64,000 nt of DNA from Macrosoma leucophasiata (GCA_036365455.1 JAWQUS010000004.1:7509501-7573500), one strand, 5' to 3'; positions 1 through 46,341 are shown, counted from the stretch's first letter. The notes: generated by a model from the sequence alone, not told the origin. Made by a program: numbers and translations.

Positions 1-2
1 TT

Positions 3-464
3 TATATTAGTATTCCATGTCGTTCTACGACACGAAATACCCGTAAGAACAACCTATTTGCACCCCCTAATTGTAAAACTAATGCAGGTGAGCGAGCACC
101 TATAAATAGACTCATGAAACAATATAACAAATATTTCACTAAGGTAGAATTTTTTGAAACGTCACCTAACGCATTTAAGCGAAATGTTCTAAATGTAATG
201 CAGAACATTAACATAATGTAAGATTAATATTGTTTACTTTGTGTTAACATCTGTGGTGTATTCTTTTTGTTATTTTTTTTTTGTTCAAAAAAATGATTTT
301 GTATTTTCACACCGCTACCCTAAAATGTCCTACTAGTTAATTTGTGGACAACGGGGTTGATTACGCTCCTTGTAAAATTATGTACCGAGTAATTGTCCTT
401 GTTACTTTATGAGTGTAATTGTTTGTTGTCCTAAATAAATTAAAAAAAAAAAAAAAAAAAAAAA
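3..464 (+). mobile_element. 3' end of a non-LTR retrotransposon (RT C-terminus, 3' UTR, poly(A))
   Basis: An open frame enters from the left edge and stops at TAA 219-221. It contains RTNAG-like CKTNAGERAPINRLMKQYN, the C-terminal tail typical of insect jockey/CR1-type reverse transcriptases. A ~210-bp 3' UTR, AATAAA at 434-439 and a ~23-base A run at 442-464 complete a retroposed 3' end. It may be longer than the window shows. Confidence 0.7.
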
Positions 465-474
465 CCTATTAGTA

Positions 475-770
475 CAGGGTGTGCAATGCACACAGGCGCC
501 GCTGTCTCAGGGGGCGCTCGCTGAGACAGATATGAGCATCGTCTAGGACCATCATGGTATAACAATGATACGACAGAAGCAACCAGCCAGCGCGGTGGCA
601 GCAGTTATCAAACGCAGAAAGGCCGTAACTAATACCATACTGTAAGCTATACCCACTTATAAAATCGCTTTGTTGGAATATGGAAAAACTTTCTTGTTAC
701 GACGGCAAAGCAGTTTAAAGTTAAAGCCGCGGGGGTCAGGCCTAGGGGACGCAGGGTTTCATTGCACACG
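475..770. repeat. possible fold-back element
   Basis: GTGTGCAATG near 479 recurs inverted near 756, enclosing ~280 bp without coding signs. It sits directly after the LINE poly(A) tail. Weakly supported. Confidence 0.3.
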
Positions 771-775
771 GCCAC

Positions 776-970
776 ACCGCGGACACTCCGCCAAAATGCC
801 ATACAAACGCTTAATTTGGTCTCTTTTACACATCAATCAGTGACATGTATTTACATGTGTACCTGTGTGCGTAGCACGTAGAAAATACCAACCGTCGCCC
901 TTAAGAGGGGAGGAGGTTGGGTAAGGCGGGGAAATCGGGCGGGACGTCGAAGTGTCCATTCTATACGTAG
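776..970 (+). repeat. MITE family B copy
   Basis: Shares CACCGCGGACACTCCGCCAA, AACGCTTAATTTGGTCTC and GGGACGTCGAAGTGTCCATT with copies near 9.8, 10.8, 16.4 and 45.3 kb. Confidence 0.75.
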
Positions 971-1028
971 TATTTTTTTTTTATTGATTCACAAAATCCA
1001 CAGATCTTACAGGTACTTAGATTTAACT

Positions 1029-1059
<31 letters not shown>

Positions 1060-1070
1060 TATATATATAT
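1029..1070. repeat. (TA)n microsatellite
   Basis: About 20 alternating TA units with one interruption near 1051. Confidence 0.95.
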
Positions 1071-1307
1071 CTGACATCCAATGACGGATTTACTTTATAT
1101 ATGTAAAAATAATAAAATAACAGTCATTAAAGAGCAGCAAAGTGTTGATTGTATATATTACTAAAGGTAGGGTTAACATACATAACATTAAATTGTGAAA
1201 AGATAGTGGCAGGTAAGCATTCATATAGCAAACAAATAATGTATTATTACATATTCTCCGGCACGGGCGCTACACGAGCTAGAGCCGCCCCTGATGGCTA
1301 CACATAC

Positions 1308-35884
<34,577 letters not shown>

Positions 35885-36222
35885 TGTTCTGAAACTTAAC
35901 ATGTTGCATATAGCAAAAGATAATAAAGAATAAAGTAGAGAGAGTAAGAATAGCGTTAAAGATTTTTGGATGATTTTATATTTAATATCTTCTTTAAATT
36001 TTGGCAACTACTACCATTAGGAAATTCTGCGAAACTCTGGTGATTAAAGAGGCACTAGTAGTGATAGTATTTTACATTCAATTCCAAGATGCTAATGTAT
36101 GTAACAGAAATAGAGGAGCTGGTATGACTATTCGGCCCACAGGTGAGAGGCTAGGCGTGGTGCGGCGTGATGTGGTGCGATGGGGAGAAAAGAGTTATTT
36201 TAATAGATGTGATGGGCTAGAG

Positions 36223-36495
36223 CAGAGGTCCTAAACTATTTTTGTTTGTATACCCCTTTCAATTTATTTCTGGTTTCCGTGGACCCCCTTCCTTCTTCTT
36301 CTATATTTAAGAGCTGTGCTCTTGTCGGTGGAATAACCGCCAGCGTTCTCTATTCTGTGCCAACCTCTTTATCCCCCTCCTTACTACATTTATATCACAA
36401 TCCCATATATCTAAATTTTATTCACGCCTACGTAGACCCCATCGAGTCTCCCACCGACCCCAAGGGGTCTATATGGACCACTTTGGGAATCACTG
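36223..36495. mobile_element. non-autonomous hAT element with perfect 8-bp target duplication
   Basis: Starts CAGAGGTCCTAAACTATTTT; the other end, reverse-complemented, is CAGTGATTCCCAAAGTGGTC, the CAG..GTTCCCAAA termini of hAT elements. GGCTAGAG at 36215-36222 and 36496-36503 flanks it exactly. A 95-codon frame inside has no transposase similarity. Confidence 0.92.
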
Positions 36496-36503
36496 GGCTA
36501 GAG

Positions 36504-39200
36504 GATGTCATAATTTTTCCAAAAATTAACTGATAACTACCAATATACTTTACACTATCTAAATTGTGGTTTAATAGTTATATCATACATAATGTATTAA
36601 TATATTTTTTTCAATTTTACATTTTTGAAGCAGAATACTAGTGTTTAAACAATAATTATTGCAAATCTGATAAGATATATAAACTTGCACTCATGTTGCT
36701 ACAATGTTGCAATTGAATATTGCATAACAGTTGTTTACAAGATAATTATGTGCATGAGTCAGTTGCATAAGTTTCACATGTTACATAAGTACATAAGATG
36801 ATTGCATTTGCTGAACAAACCCATGTAACTGTTTTACAGATAAGTAATGTACAGGACATTATAAAAATTAATAGTAAATACTGATATAGATAAAATATTT
36901 TCTGCTATAATAGCTGCTTTCTGGTATAATATAAAGTAACCACTTTTTTACTATTTCAGAAATCAATGCATCCTATTAGTCAAGCAGCAGATTACATTAC
37001 CCCCACCAGTGGTAAAATGCAGGTATACATTTTTTTTCTCAGTGTGAGGGGTTAATCTTAATAATGAAATAACATTGATTTAATGATATGCAAGAATAAG
37101 CCAATTATGTGGTATAGCAATATCAATTTAGGGGGATATATTTTATATATCATAAAAAAACTAGCATACAGTTCACATTTATTGTAAGTAAAAAACTAGA
37201 GATCTCAATGCAGAATGTCTAAGGTGGGCAACTTAGACATTCTGTAAATTATAGGCTCAAAAATGAACCCATAAAGGAGGAGGAGGGCATAAAAATACAG
37301 ATTAAGTTATATTACATCCACAATTTTTTTGCTACAGGTGTGTGTAATGTGTATTCAAGTGTTAATGTCGGTATTACTTTAAACTTAATAGCATATAGAT
37401 GAAAGTTAGATATCATGCTACCTTATTTCAATAAAATTATACTCTTTCCATAAATTGAATCAACATGCAGATGCATGTGGTTGTGACTAGCAAATACTGC
37501 AGTATATTATAAAATTTTTAGACAAAATTTAAATAATTTTATCAGTCCAGTGTGTAAGTTAGTTGTTTTTTATTATTCCTAAATGTACAATTTCACGAAC
37601 TATTATATTAATAAGCATATGATTTCAATTCCATTTTTGTGCAAATGATAATAATATTTATATCATCCCACAGTTTTGTTACATAATGTATCAATTACAC
37701 ATACTGGATATAAAAAAATAAAAACATCAAATTGTAGACAAGTTCACAACACTGATACACAAGTACCCTATTAAACTGTTAAATATATGTTGTGTTTATG
37801 CACATAACCTTATGTATGAGCCCACAGACAGGCTCACTTTAGATAAAGAATCAGTATTAAAAGAGGATACAACACAAAATCATTTATAAACAAAAGCATA
37901 CAATAATTTGCTTCAAGATAATGTTAAAGGTAACAGGTTTATATCCACTAAGAGTTAAGGATTGGAGTGCATGCTCAATGCAAAAGTCCAGCAGGGCAAA
38001 GTATATAGCATTTGGGTTAAACATAAGCAGACATAAGGGACTACTTGCTAGAGGTTTGTAGGCACACTAGTGTTGTAGTTAGGGCACTTCAAACTCAATA
38101 ATTGCTTGCCAGCCATTCTGAATGCTCTTTAAATCAGGGTTTACATGAAATGATACAGGGTTATGTGGGTTTTTAAATGGGATTTGTTTACTAGCCATCC
38201 CAGAAAAATTCGTATAGCCTCAGTGACCTATTCTCATACCAACATTACATGCAAAGAATCTTAAATATTGGTTGAGTCGTTTCGAATGAATGCACTGTTT
38301 TTTCTTTAAATCAGATTATCATAACAAATCATCTGGTAATACACTGTATATGATTATGGCCTTCATTGATAATTAAGGTAGGTTCCTAGTGAAAAAAGTA
38401 CATATTTGTAAACGTATAAATGATAATAAAAACAATCCCGTCACACTGTCAGTGAATCACAGGTTGACACCGAATTAATGGAAATAAAATAACAAGGTAT
38501 TGTACACGGGACAGTGGAGAGATCACGCGTCATCTTATTTAATGTTTTATCGTACAGTTACAGCATTTTACAGGACATCAAATAAATAAAAGTGGGATAT
38601 TCACCGATCGTCGATCGTCACTTTTGAACACAATATTTCTTCACATAATATACTTTATTTACAAAATGATTGAGTAACTGATTTTTTAAAATGTTTAATT
38701 GCCTAGGCAAGATTTATTAGATTTTACAGCAAATAGTGGAAAATTAGCAGTAGGTGCTTTTTCCACAAATTGGCACAGCAAAAATAATTCAACAACACGT
38801 CAAGTTGACAGTTGACAGAATTAGTGATGTGAGGATGTACAACATCACTCGCACGACACATTCTGTGTCCACTCGACTTCGAATGTTCATTCATGCTAAA
38901 CATGCCCGATGTTGTCTTTGGATAGAGCTTTTGAAACTCGATAAAATTTAAAAAACAAAATTGATTTGATTATTGACTATGGTATCATCTACTTCAGTCA
39001 ACGAAAGCAATGTGTAATTTTTACTCAAAATTACATAGTATTTTTTAAACGCGGCTAAATTTACTACTTTAAATTCTATAACTGATTGTGATAATCGAGC
39101 TAGCAGAAACTACTGCGGCTTACCGGCTACCGGGTAATCTTTTCATAGTATGCGCTCGCCAGTCGTGCTCATTTTGTCTCGCACATAATGAATAAATAAC
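36504..39200. other. HEATR5B / CNOT9 divergent intergenic region
   Basis: AT-rich, repeat-poor for this locus. It should hold both promoters and the non-coding first exon of HEATR5B, none of which I can place. A diverged CTAGCC...-type repeat lies near 38193-38330. Confidence 0.5.
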
Positions 39201-40085
39201 ATGAGTGCACAACAGAGCCCAGCAAACATGCAATCAGTCGTGGACAGAGAGAAGATATACACGTGGATATTAGAGCTATGTAATCCGGAGACCCGTGAGA
39301 ATGCTCTCTTAGAGTTGAGTAAAAAGCGGGAAGTGGTGCCGGATTTGGCACCTATGTTATGGCATAGTTTCGGAACAATAGCGGCGTTGCTGCAGGAGAT
39401 CACCAACATCTACGTGGCGATGATACCCCCCACCCTCACCGCGCATCAGAGCAACCGCGTGTGCAATGCCCTGGCCCTCATGCAGTGCGTCGCGTCTCAT
39501 CCCGAAACCAGATCTGCATTTCTCCAAGCTCACGTACCTCTCTTCCTTTACCCCTTCCTGCATACAGTGTCCAAAACTCGTCCCTTCGAGTATCTACGCC
39601 TCACAAGTTTGGGAGTTATTGGAGCCCTAGTCAAGACAGATGAACAAGAGGTCATCACATTCCTACTCACTACCGAAATTATACCGCTGTGCCTGCGCAT
39701 CATGGAGAATGGTTCGGAACTGTCTAAAACTGTAGCCACATTTATTTTGCAGAAAATTTTATTGGATGACAGTGGCTTGTGTTACATATGCCAGACATAT
39801 GATAGATTCTCACATGTGGCTATGATACTTGGAAAAATGGTGCTGTCCTTAGCTAAAGATCCATCGGCTAGGCTCTTGAAACATGTTGTGCGATGCTACC
39901 TCCGTCTGTCTGATAATCCTAGAGCGAGAGAGGCCCTCAGGCAGTGTCTTCCAGACCAGTTGCGTGATGCCACATTCACCGCTTGTCTACAGGAGGACAA
40001 CTCTACTAAGCATTGGCTGGCCCAACTCATAAAAAATTTAGAAGCTCAGCCACCCTCAGTTAGCCCTGCTCAACAGAATATGTGA
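39201..40085 (+). CDS. CNOT9: CCR4-NOT transcription complex subunit 9 (CNOT9 / Rcd-1 / RQCD1)
   Basis: 294 residues, against about 299 in vertebrates. Armadillo-type repeat protein that binds CNOT1 and links the CCR4-NOT deadenylase to RNA-binding proteins and GW182 in the cytoplasm (established knowledge). The sequence shows the family core almost unchanged: [19 protein letters not shown] at 17-35, then [35 protein letters not shown] and [19 protein letters not shown]. It ends in a short divergent tail with [11 protein letters not shown]. The start ATG follows an A-rich leader and gives the expected N-terminus. The whole coding region is one exon. It is divergent to HEATR5B (3.3 kb between starts) and convergent with the next gene. 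Candidate poly(A) signals are AATAAA near 40263 and at 40887-40892. Confidence 0.97.
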   Translation: MSAQQSPANMQSVVDREKIYTWILELCNPETRENALLELSKKREVVPDLAPMLWHSFGTIAALLQEITNIYVAMIPPTLTAHQSNRVCNALALMQCVASHPETRSAFLQAHVPLFLYPFLHTVSKTRPFEYLRLTSLGVIGALVKTDEQEVITFLLTTEIIPLCLRIMENGSELSKTVATFILQKILLDDSGLCYICQTYDRFSHVAMILGKMVLSLAKDPSARLLKHVVRCYLRLSDNPRAREALRQCLPDQLRDATFTACLQEDNSTKHWLAQLIKNLEAQPPSVSPAQQNM

Positions 40086-40886
40086 TCCTCAAGTTTATGA
40101 AGTTTAAGTCCCTTACAAAGATTCAGAGAGTAAGTGCTATCTCATTTTCCGTTCGATACTGAAAGGTCCAGTGAGTACTGTAAATTGAAAAGAGCTAATG
40201 CTGAAGACAGAAAATAATGAAAATTGTTCATAATCAATATAATGATTTGTTTAATGAAATTAGAATAAATTGTGTATTCAACTAATTACTGATGTTAGTT
40301 TTAGTTCCTGATTTCATTTAATTGTGTTCTGATTGTTCTAATTTTGTATCTTGGTTTTAAGTGTAGTCTGATCTTACATTTATTGGCCATTTTTACCATC
40401 AAACCATGAGCACTGGGCCATTTCAAAAATGAATTTCCTTAGTTTTATGTTGTTTTGTTTTTATATTTTACTTAATTATCGTTCTACTCTTTGCAATTAT
40501 TTTGTAAGTTAGGACTTAGTCACATAGAACAAAATATATATCTAGCCTCTTTTTCTACATAATAATGTTCTCTCGTATGACTACTGTTAACTATACCTAG
40601 ATATTAAAGTAGACCCCATGTGCCTAAAAAAGAAAAGCAATGTATTTGTTTAAATTTACCATCACTGCTAATGAATATCAACTTATTGACTTGACAGACT
40701 AAACTGTTTTATTAACATATCTTATGGATTGACATTAAAGATACTGTTGTTTATTAATGTATTAACAGATTTCAACCTATATAAATATTATTAATTGGTC
40801 TCATTATAAACAATGTATTATTTTTTTAGGTACAAAACAAGATGATAAGCACTAATTTTGTAAGCTGATATAGTGATGGGACTAGA

Positions 40887-40892
40887 AATAAA
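40887..40892 (+). terminator. candidate distal poly(A) signal of CNOT9
   Basis: AATAAA about 0.8 kb after the CNOT9 stop. Only 25 bp separate it from an opposite-strand AATAAA, so the two convergent transcripts probably share 3'-end sequence. A nearer AATAAA lies at about 40263. Confidence 0.5.
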
Positions 40893-40917
40893 ACCTTTTT
40901 CATATTTTTTTTATCGT

Positions 40918-40923
40918 TTTATT
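40918..40923 (-). terminator. candidate poly(A) signal of the 231-residue gene
   Basis: TTTATT on the plus strand, i.e. AATAAA on the minus strand, 12 bp beyond the stop codon of the minus-strand gene; the 3' UTR would be very short. Confidence 0.5.
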
Positions 40924-40935
40924 TTATCTGTGTTT

Positions 40936-41631
40936 TTAAAAATCTGGTCCCCTTGTGGGGTGATAGGATAATGCCCACCGTTTAGCTGCAATATAACTTG
41001 AATTCAATGGCTTATGCATATTATGTTTAGTATCTGGTTTATTTATCTTAGTTGTGTCAAGTATAGACTCCACTAGATTTTTTGATGGAATTTTTGATTT
41101 TGACTTGCTAATTAGTGGCTTTGAGGCACTGTTCAACATCTCAAAAAACTGTGTGCCACAACTAACTGTCTCTATACATTGTGTACATGCCTTGTCACAG
41201 TATGCATATTTATGATTTAAAGTCTGTATCTGTTTAGTGCTGGCTTTAAAATGTATTTTTTTCTGTCCACATTTACAAGTACTATGCTTGTTTCTACTTT
41301 GAACCAGTGTTAGACAGTTGTTATCACATTTTATAGGACCAGAGAGCAATGTGTTCACTGCTGTATCGGCAAATATTTTTTTCAACACAGTCTCTATTGA
41401 TTTTATTTTTTTAACTGTAACTTTACTGGTATTATCAGATGGTATTATTTTATTAATAACTTTCCTTTTCTCGACAACGATAGACCTTGTTGGTTTTCCA
41501 TCACGTCTTAATGCTGAAGAACTGGTGATAGACCTCTTAGATGGGTTCAGAACCGCAGTTTCTGTCGACGGTTTTAAGGCAGGCTCAACGATATCGTGAC
41601 ACAGTTTTTGGGCTATGGTTGGCATTGGCAT
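40936..41631 (-). CDS. hypothetical basic, cysteine-containing protein (231 aa)
   Basis: Single open frame with start ATG at 41631 and stop at 40938-40936. I do not recognise the family. The N-terminal half is Ser/Lys-rich with several basic clusters (VVEKRKVINKII, VKKIKSIETVLKK). The centre carries Cys pairs in zinc-site-like spacing: KCDNNC, CKCGQKK and CDKACTQC. The C-terminus ends YIAAKRWALSYHPTRGPDF, which looks like a conserved tail. No signal peptide or transmembrane segment. It is tail-to-tail with CNOT9 and head-to-head with the ChaC gene 1.4 kb away. Length, non-repetitive composition and correctly placed AATAAA support a real gene; function unknown. Confidence 0.75.
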   Translation of the reverse strand: MPMPTIAQKLCHDIVEPALKPSTETAVLNPSKRSITSSSALRRDGKPTRSIVVEKRKVINKIIPSDNTSKVTVKKIKSIETVLKKIFADTAVNTLLSGPIKCDNNCLTLVQSRNKHSTCKCGQKKIHFKASTKQIQTLNHKYAYCDKACTQCIETVSCGTQFFEMLNSASKPLISKSKSKIPSKNLVESILDTTKINKPDTKHNMHKPLNSSYIAAKRWALSYHPTRGPDF

Positions 41632-42154
41632 GTTTTCTCGCGAAATAATTTATTGATTTCAATATTTTGTTTCTTTTCGTTGTCGGACCCACCGGGTTGA
41701 AAAGGTCTTTAGTGCTTACATTTGCGTTGAAAGCTTGCCTTTTCTGATACGGTCAACATTGTGTAAGTAAATACATTTGTTATTGTAATTAATTACGGCC
41801 ATTGCAAAGGTTTGTAAAAATCTTTTATTTAAAAAATCCCTCCCATGACTGTTTGACTTCGCGACTTTGACATTGACAGTTTGTTTTTTTTTTCTTTTGT
41901 TCTTGGCGAAATCTAATTAAATCTATGATCGGCTAGTGGCGCGCGACTCTACATGATAGATAGCCAGTGTTGCTAATCCCATGCCCATGGTGAATTGTGA
42001 GAATGAGAATATAAAAACTAATGAAGAAGGGTTGCAAAAGACTTGAATTCATGTCGTAAAAAAAATAATTTTAAAAAATTAAGTAAGATGTCGAGATTTT
42101 GATAGACACAAAAGCGTTACTTTGGAATCGCAGTGACCGTCGTTACAGTTCCTA

Positions 42155-42702
42155 AAAAATCATAGTGATTTATCACCGTGACTTTGTCACGTCAATCACG
42201 TCACAGTCTAAATAACATGTTTCATGTGACAAACGTTACCAGCTGCTATTGACATTGACTAAAGTTCTATACTTAAATTACTTGTTATTTTAAAATTCTA
42301 ATACTAATATAAAAAAACATTTTTTTAATTTATTGCTTTATTTTGGCTCATAGCGCACAAAGCACAAGTACGAAATTAGGTACCTAAATGTTTGTATAGT
42401 AATAACAATTATTTGAGAATCTTTATTCAATTAATTAAGTATTTAATAGGTAATATCATTTTATTTTCATAATACACTTTACGTATCTATGAATAGTTAA
42501 CTCAATGATAGATATTCCTACTAACTGCATGCATCTCCCTAACACCTAACACTCAACCGTGACCGCTGTTACTTGTGATGCAAGTGACTGAGAACGAGAC
42601 ATACTGGAACGTTGACGGAACAATAGCGTTCCTAGGAACGACGTTACTTCGCGGCAAGTCACAGTGATCACTTGCGACTTCAAATCACTGTGATTTTTTC
42701 AC
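42155..42702. repeat. possible fold-back element rich in TCACAGTGA words
   Basis: AAAAAATCATAGTGATTT at the left and AAATCACTGTGATTTTTT at the right are inverted; many GTGAC/GTCAC words lie between. Confidence 0.45.
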
Positions 42703-42721
42703 AGTGAAGTTATTTATCACG

Positions 42722-42878
42722 CACTCGCTTTACTCGAATTGCTGACTGTGACTCTGACTGACTGACTGATAAATTGACCGACTGTCTCTGACTAGTCTGA
42801 CTTTTACGCTGCCTATGAGGAATACGAAATATCGTTTTACTTGACACTGGCAATAAGCGTAACAGCTATGCCGTTGTG
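42722..42878 (+). repeat. element D, end fragment
   Basis: CGCTTTACTCGAATTGCTGA to CACTGGCAATAAGCG, matching the right part of 23194-23572. Confidence 0.7.
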
Positions 42879-43026
42879 AATAAAAAAAAAGTAAGGTGTC
42901 AAATCAAATGTCATAACAAAAAGACTATGTTGCCAAAAATTTGGCTATAATTTAGCTTAATTTTCATAATCCAGTAAAATATGAACAGTTTATTTATATT
43001 GGACTAATTTATTATAAGCTATCACC

Positions 43027-43161
43027 ATGTGGATATTTGGTTATGGATCATTAGTTTGGAAGGTAGACTTCAAATATGAGACAAAAATTGTAGGTTATAT
43101 TCAAGGTTATCAGAGAAGATTCTATCAGCATAGTATAGATCATAGAGGAATTCCAGAAAAG
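43027..43161 (+). CDS. CHAC2: ChaC exon 1
   Basis: Starts [12 protein letters not shown]; the donor after GAA AAG is GTAAGC. Read-through into the intron quickly loses homology. Confidence 0.95.
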
Positions 43162-45739
43162 GTAAGCCGAGTCCAAAAAGTTATTTGCTATTCGAAGATT
43201 TCAAAGAAGTTTTGGAAGGGGTTTAGTATCGCTGGTTACAAATTTGAGGGAGGAGTGGATCTCCCCTATCCCCCTATAACATACAGTTTCCATTACAAGG
43301 TAATGCATAGTACTCGAGGTACTATTAAATTTTTATTCATATGAATTTTAACCTCGAAAGTTAATAACTGAGGTTCCAGAAGGATTTCTGTATGTACTGT
43401 TTTGCTGTTATAACAAATTGTATGTCACTCTAAACAACTTTAACTTCTCACTTTTATTGGTTTTTAGTGAATACTAAATGATGCTCTGTTAAAACAATGT
43501 TAAAAAAAACATGTCTAATTTGTGAAACTAATTAGTTAACAAGTTCCACAAATTAGACAATTTTTTTTTATGTAATTAAAGTGGCAAACAAGCATGCCGT
43601 TCACATTGATGTTAAGTGATGACTGCAGCCTATAGACACTTACAAAATGACCAGAGGTCAAAATGCAGATGTGGCACCTTAGGCCACTCCGAAGGCCTAA
43701 GGTGTTATGCCTTTGTGCCGGAAATTACAAGGCCGTACAAATTAAATAAAATTTAAAAGTAATTTTATTAAATGAAAAGTAGTTTTTATTTACATTCTTG
43801 CTTGCTTTTCTTTCCAATTCAAATAATTAAAGTTGTGTCCTGATCAAAGCTAAAACTGTTTTTTTTCAATATGTCATCATAAGATAAGCAGTAAATGCGG
43901 TAATTCAGTAATGAGTAGTAATAATAAAAGTTGACTTCCCAATTGCATATTAACCCGCCAGCTTGTAAGAAAAATATGACAATTGATTTTCTATTGTTAT
44001 GTGCGCCATAAGGCCCGCTCGATCCTCAGGAACTTAAATTGTGAGCTCCATACATTGTAGAAATTAAATTTGCGGTTTTTCTCGCGTATACAACACTCAC
44101 AAACTTTTTCTTATACCCGACGTTTCAACCACGGGCAGACAGTCTGCCAGTGGTCATGGTAGCTGGAAAGCAACCAAAACATCGGGTATAAGAAGAAGTT
44201 TGGGAGTGTTGTATACGTGAGAAAATCTGCAAAAATTTCTACAAAATACTTTTTGGTTCTGATGAACATGATTTACCTCTCTTTATTTTCAGCCAGGCCG
44301 TGTAGTTACACTAATACCCAGTGATGACCCTAATAGTATAGTATGGGGCGTGGCATACAAAATAAGGACAGAAGACATAGATGAAGTAACAAAACATTTA
44401 GACTTCAGAGAAAAGAATGGTTACTCAAAAACTATGGTCACATTCCACCCTCAAAATAACACAGATGTATTTGAGTTAATTTTGTATGTAGCTACAAAGG
44501 AAAATGAATCTTATGCTGGTGGGTTTATATACACTTTTGCTTATGTGTTGTAAACATATTTTTATGGTGATGTTGTTATATTGACACTGATAAATAAGCT
44601 TTTAAGGGATAGTGGGTCTGTCTTTTGATCCTGTTTATTTCAAGCTTTATTTGCTAGAGTGTAAATTAGCTAAGTAACATAGGGTTCACATTTTAGGTTA
44701 ATTCTGTAATAAAGCCATGTTCAAAGTTATATGGTAGGTATTAATATTTTTTAAGCCTACAGCTTAATGTTATGTTTTTACTTTTACCATCTATTTTCTA
44801 AGCCTGGGTTGCATCACGATATTTGTGATATATCACGATACTTTAACAGATTTCTTTAAGTTAGAGTGGGATGTGAAATGTTACAATAACATTAACAAAT
44901 ATCTTGGTGCAACCCAGGCTCAAATTTACTGTAAACGTAAAAATACGCATGTTACAAGACCTGTCAATAAATATTGAACATCCAGCTCAGGAAAGAGACT
45001 ATTGGCTAGTTTCGAGTTCATAGAGCGTTGCGTTGCGAAATGGTCGACAAACGACACATAGGTTGTGTGCGAAAGAGATAACGCTCTGCAGATCCGAAAT
45101 TATCCGAATTCTCCTGAGGTCAATGTGCAATATATCTTGCTGCATACTGTACTGCACGGACTTACAATCGGCATAACTAGCCGGACATGAACATTTGAGC
45201 AAACTAAGAATCACGGCGGAGAATATGTAATAATACTACGAATAGAATGGACACTTCGACGTCCAGCTCGATTTCCCCGCCTCACCCAACCTCCCCTCTA
45301 ATGGGAGATGTTTGGTACTCTCTACGTGCTATACACAAATCCACGTGAAAATACACGTCACTGATTGATGTCTGTGTAATAGAGACCAAATTAAGCGTTT
45401 GTATGGAATTTTGGCGGAGTGTCCACGTCAGTCATGAGATAATTTAAAAGAACATAAAAACAGAAATCAGTTACTTATATGAAATATGATTTTTTTTTAG
45501 AAAAGCACGTAAGTAGTTTTAGGAAACAATTGTATGAGATCTAATAGTATTACTAAAAAATTCCAGGTCCAGCTTCAATTGAAGATATAGCCAATCAAGT
45601 GGTCAATTGTCATGGACCAAGCGGGCCCAATAAGGAGTATGTTTACAACTTAGCTGAGGCCATGAGACAGTTAGCTCCAGATGTTGAAGATGATCACCTA
45701 TTTGCACTGGAAGCAGCTGTGCGGAGGCTAGATAAATAA
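43027..45739 (+). CDS. CHAC2: glutathione-specific gamma-glutamylcyclotransferase, ChaC family (CHAC2-like), 3 exons
   Basis: Cytosolic enzyme that cleaves glutathione to 5-oxoproline and Cys-Gly. Coding exons are 43027-43161, 44293-44518 and 45567-45739 (stop 45737-45739), giving 177 residues, close to vertebrate CHAC2 (184). [12 protein letters not shown] at 4-15 is the glycine-rich substrate loop. [15 protein letters not shown] spans the exon 1/2 junction. The catalytic glutamate is E85 in [29 protein letters not shown] and a C-terminal [14 protein letters not shown] complete the fold. Splice sites: GTAAGC / TTTTCAG (phase 0) and GTGGGT / TTCCAG (phase 1). The short length without an N-terminal extension favours the CHAC2 rather than the CHAC1 type. 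Candidate AATAAA near 46054. Confidence 0.96.
43511..43738 (-). repeat. element C partial copy preceded by a short hairpin
   Basis: TCTAATTTGTG / CACAAATTAGA pair at 43514-43558, then T run and element C to GGAAATTACAAGGCCGTAC. Confidence 0.75.
44071..44230. mobile_element. fold-back element, ~55-bp imperfect arms
   Basis: TTTCTCGCGTATACAACACT and AGTGTTGTATACGTGAGAAA outer arms; ATACCCGACGTTTC / AACATCGGGTAT inner. Shares end words with the 14811-15783 element. Confidence 0.8.
44293..44518 (+). CDS. CHAC2: ChaC exon 2
   Basis: Acceptor TTATTTTCAG then [12 protein letters not shown]; contains the catalytic LDFREKNGY; donor GTGGGT in phase 1. A fold-back element occupies most of the 200 bp before it. 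Confidence 0.95.
44800..44921. mobile_element. MITE family E copy
   Basis: AAGCCTGGGTTGCATCACGA to TGGTGCAACCCAGGCTC, in ChaC intron 2. Confidence 0.85.
44970..45146. mobile_element. TGCACAT fold-back family copy
   Basis: AATATTGAACATCCAGCTCA to GGTCAATGTGCAATATAT, with core GCGAAAGAGATAACGCTCTG. Confidence 0.7.
45215..45428 (-). repeat. MITE family B core, minus orientation
   Basis: GAGAATATGTAATAATACTA to AATTTTGGCGGAGTGTCC. Confidence 0.8.
45567..45739 (+). CDS. CHAC2: ChaC exon 3
   Basis: Acceptor AATTCCAG; begins within a glycine codon, then [10 protein letters not shown]; ends AAVRRLDK and a TAA stop. Confidence 0.95.
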
Positions 45740-46341
45740 TTTTTACTTTTATCGATATTTTGTTGTCCTATGTGATTTATTAAAGGTCCAAAATCAGGTC
45801 CTTAAATTTTTTGTGATACAAGAATTTATTAGACCAATTTTTTTAGCAAGTAATATAGTTCAATTCATCTTAGTTTTTTAATAATTCATATTAGTAACTA
45901 TGTTATGTTTTTATAAAAAAAATATGGTTTCTCACAAACAGACATGAAAATTCCATTTCATTCTTCTGTTACATTTTGTTCTGCATTTTATAAATATTTT
46001 TTTAGGCTTTGCTGGCAGTGCAAAAAAAAAAATGATTATCGTGAAAAAAATCAAATAAAAATAAAAACTATCCATGAAGACCTAGTACTTGCTCGCTTTA
46101 GTTCGAGTTTTTTTGTACCTAATACCTTGTAAGTAGCATTTTATGCATTTCGAACAATCTTACAGAATGGATGGGATGTTCCATGTTACGAAAATTTTTC
46201 AGTACGCAGTTTTTCGTCCTCCTGAAAAGTTACTTATTTTACACTTACGAGGTTTTCACTATAAGGCGTCGATATGTAGGATAAACCAAAAAGATCAATA
46301 GTCTGATTGATTAATCAAATAATTATAGTGCAATTAAATTG

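Noticed and set aside
36246..36533. 95-codon plus-strand frame
   Set aside because: Lies within the hAT MITE and past its end; no protein similarity.
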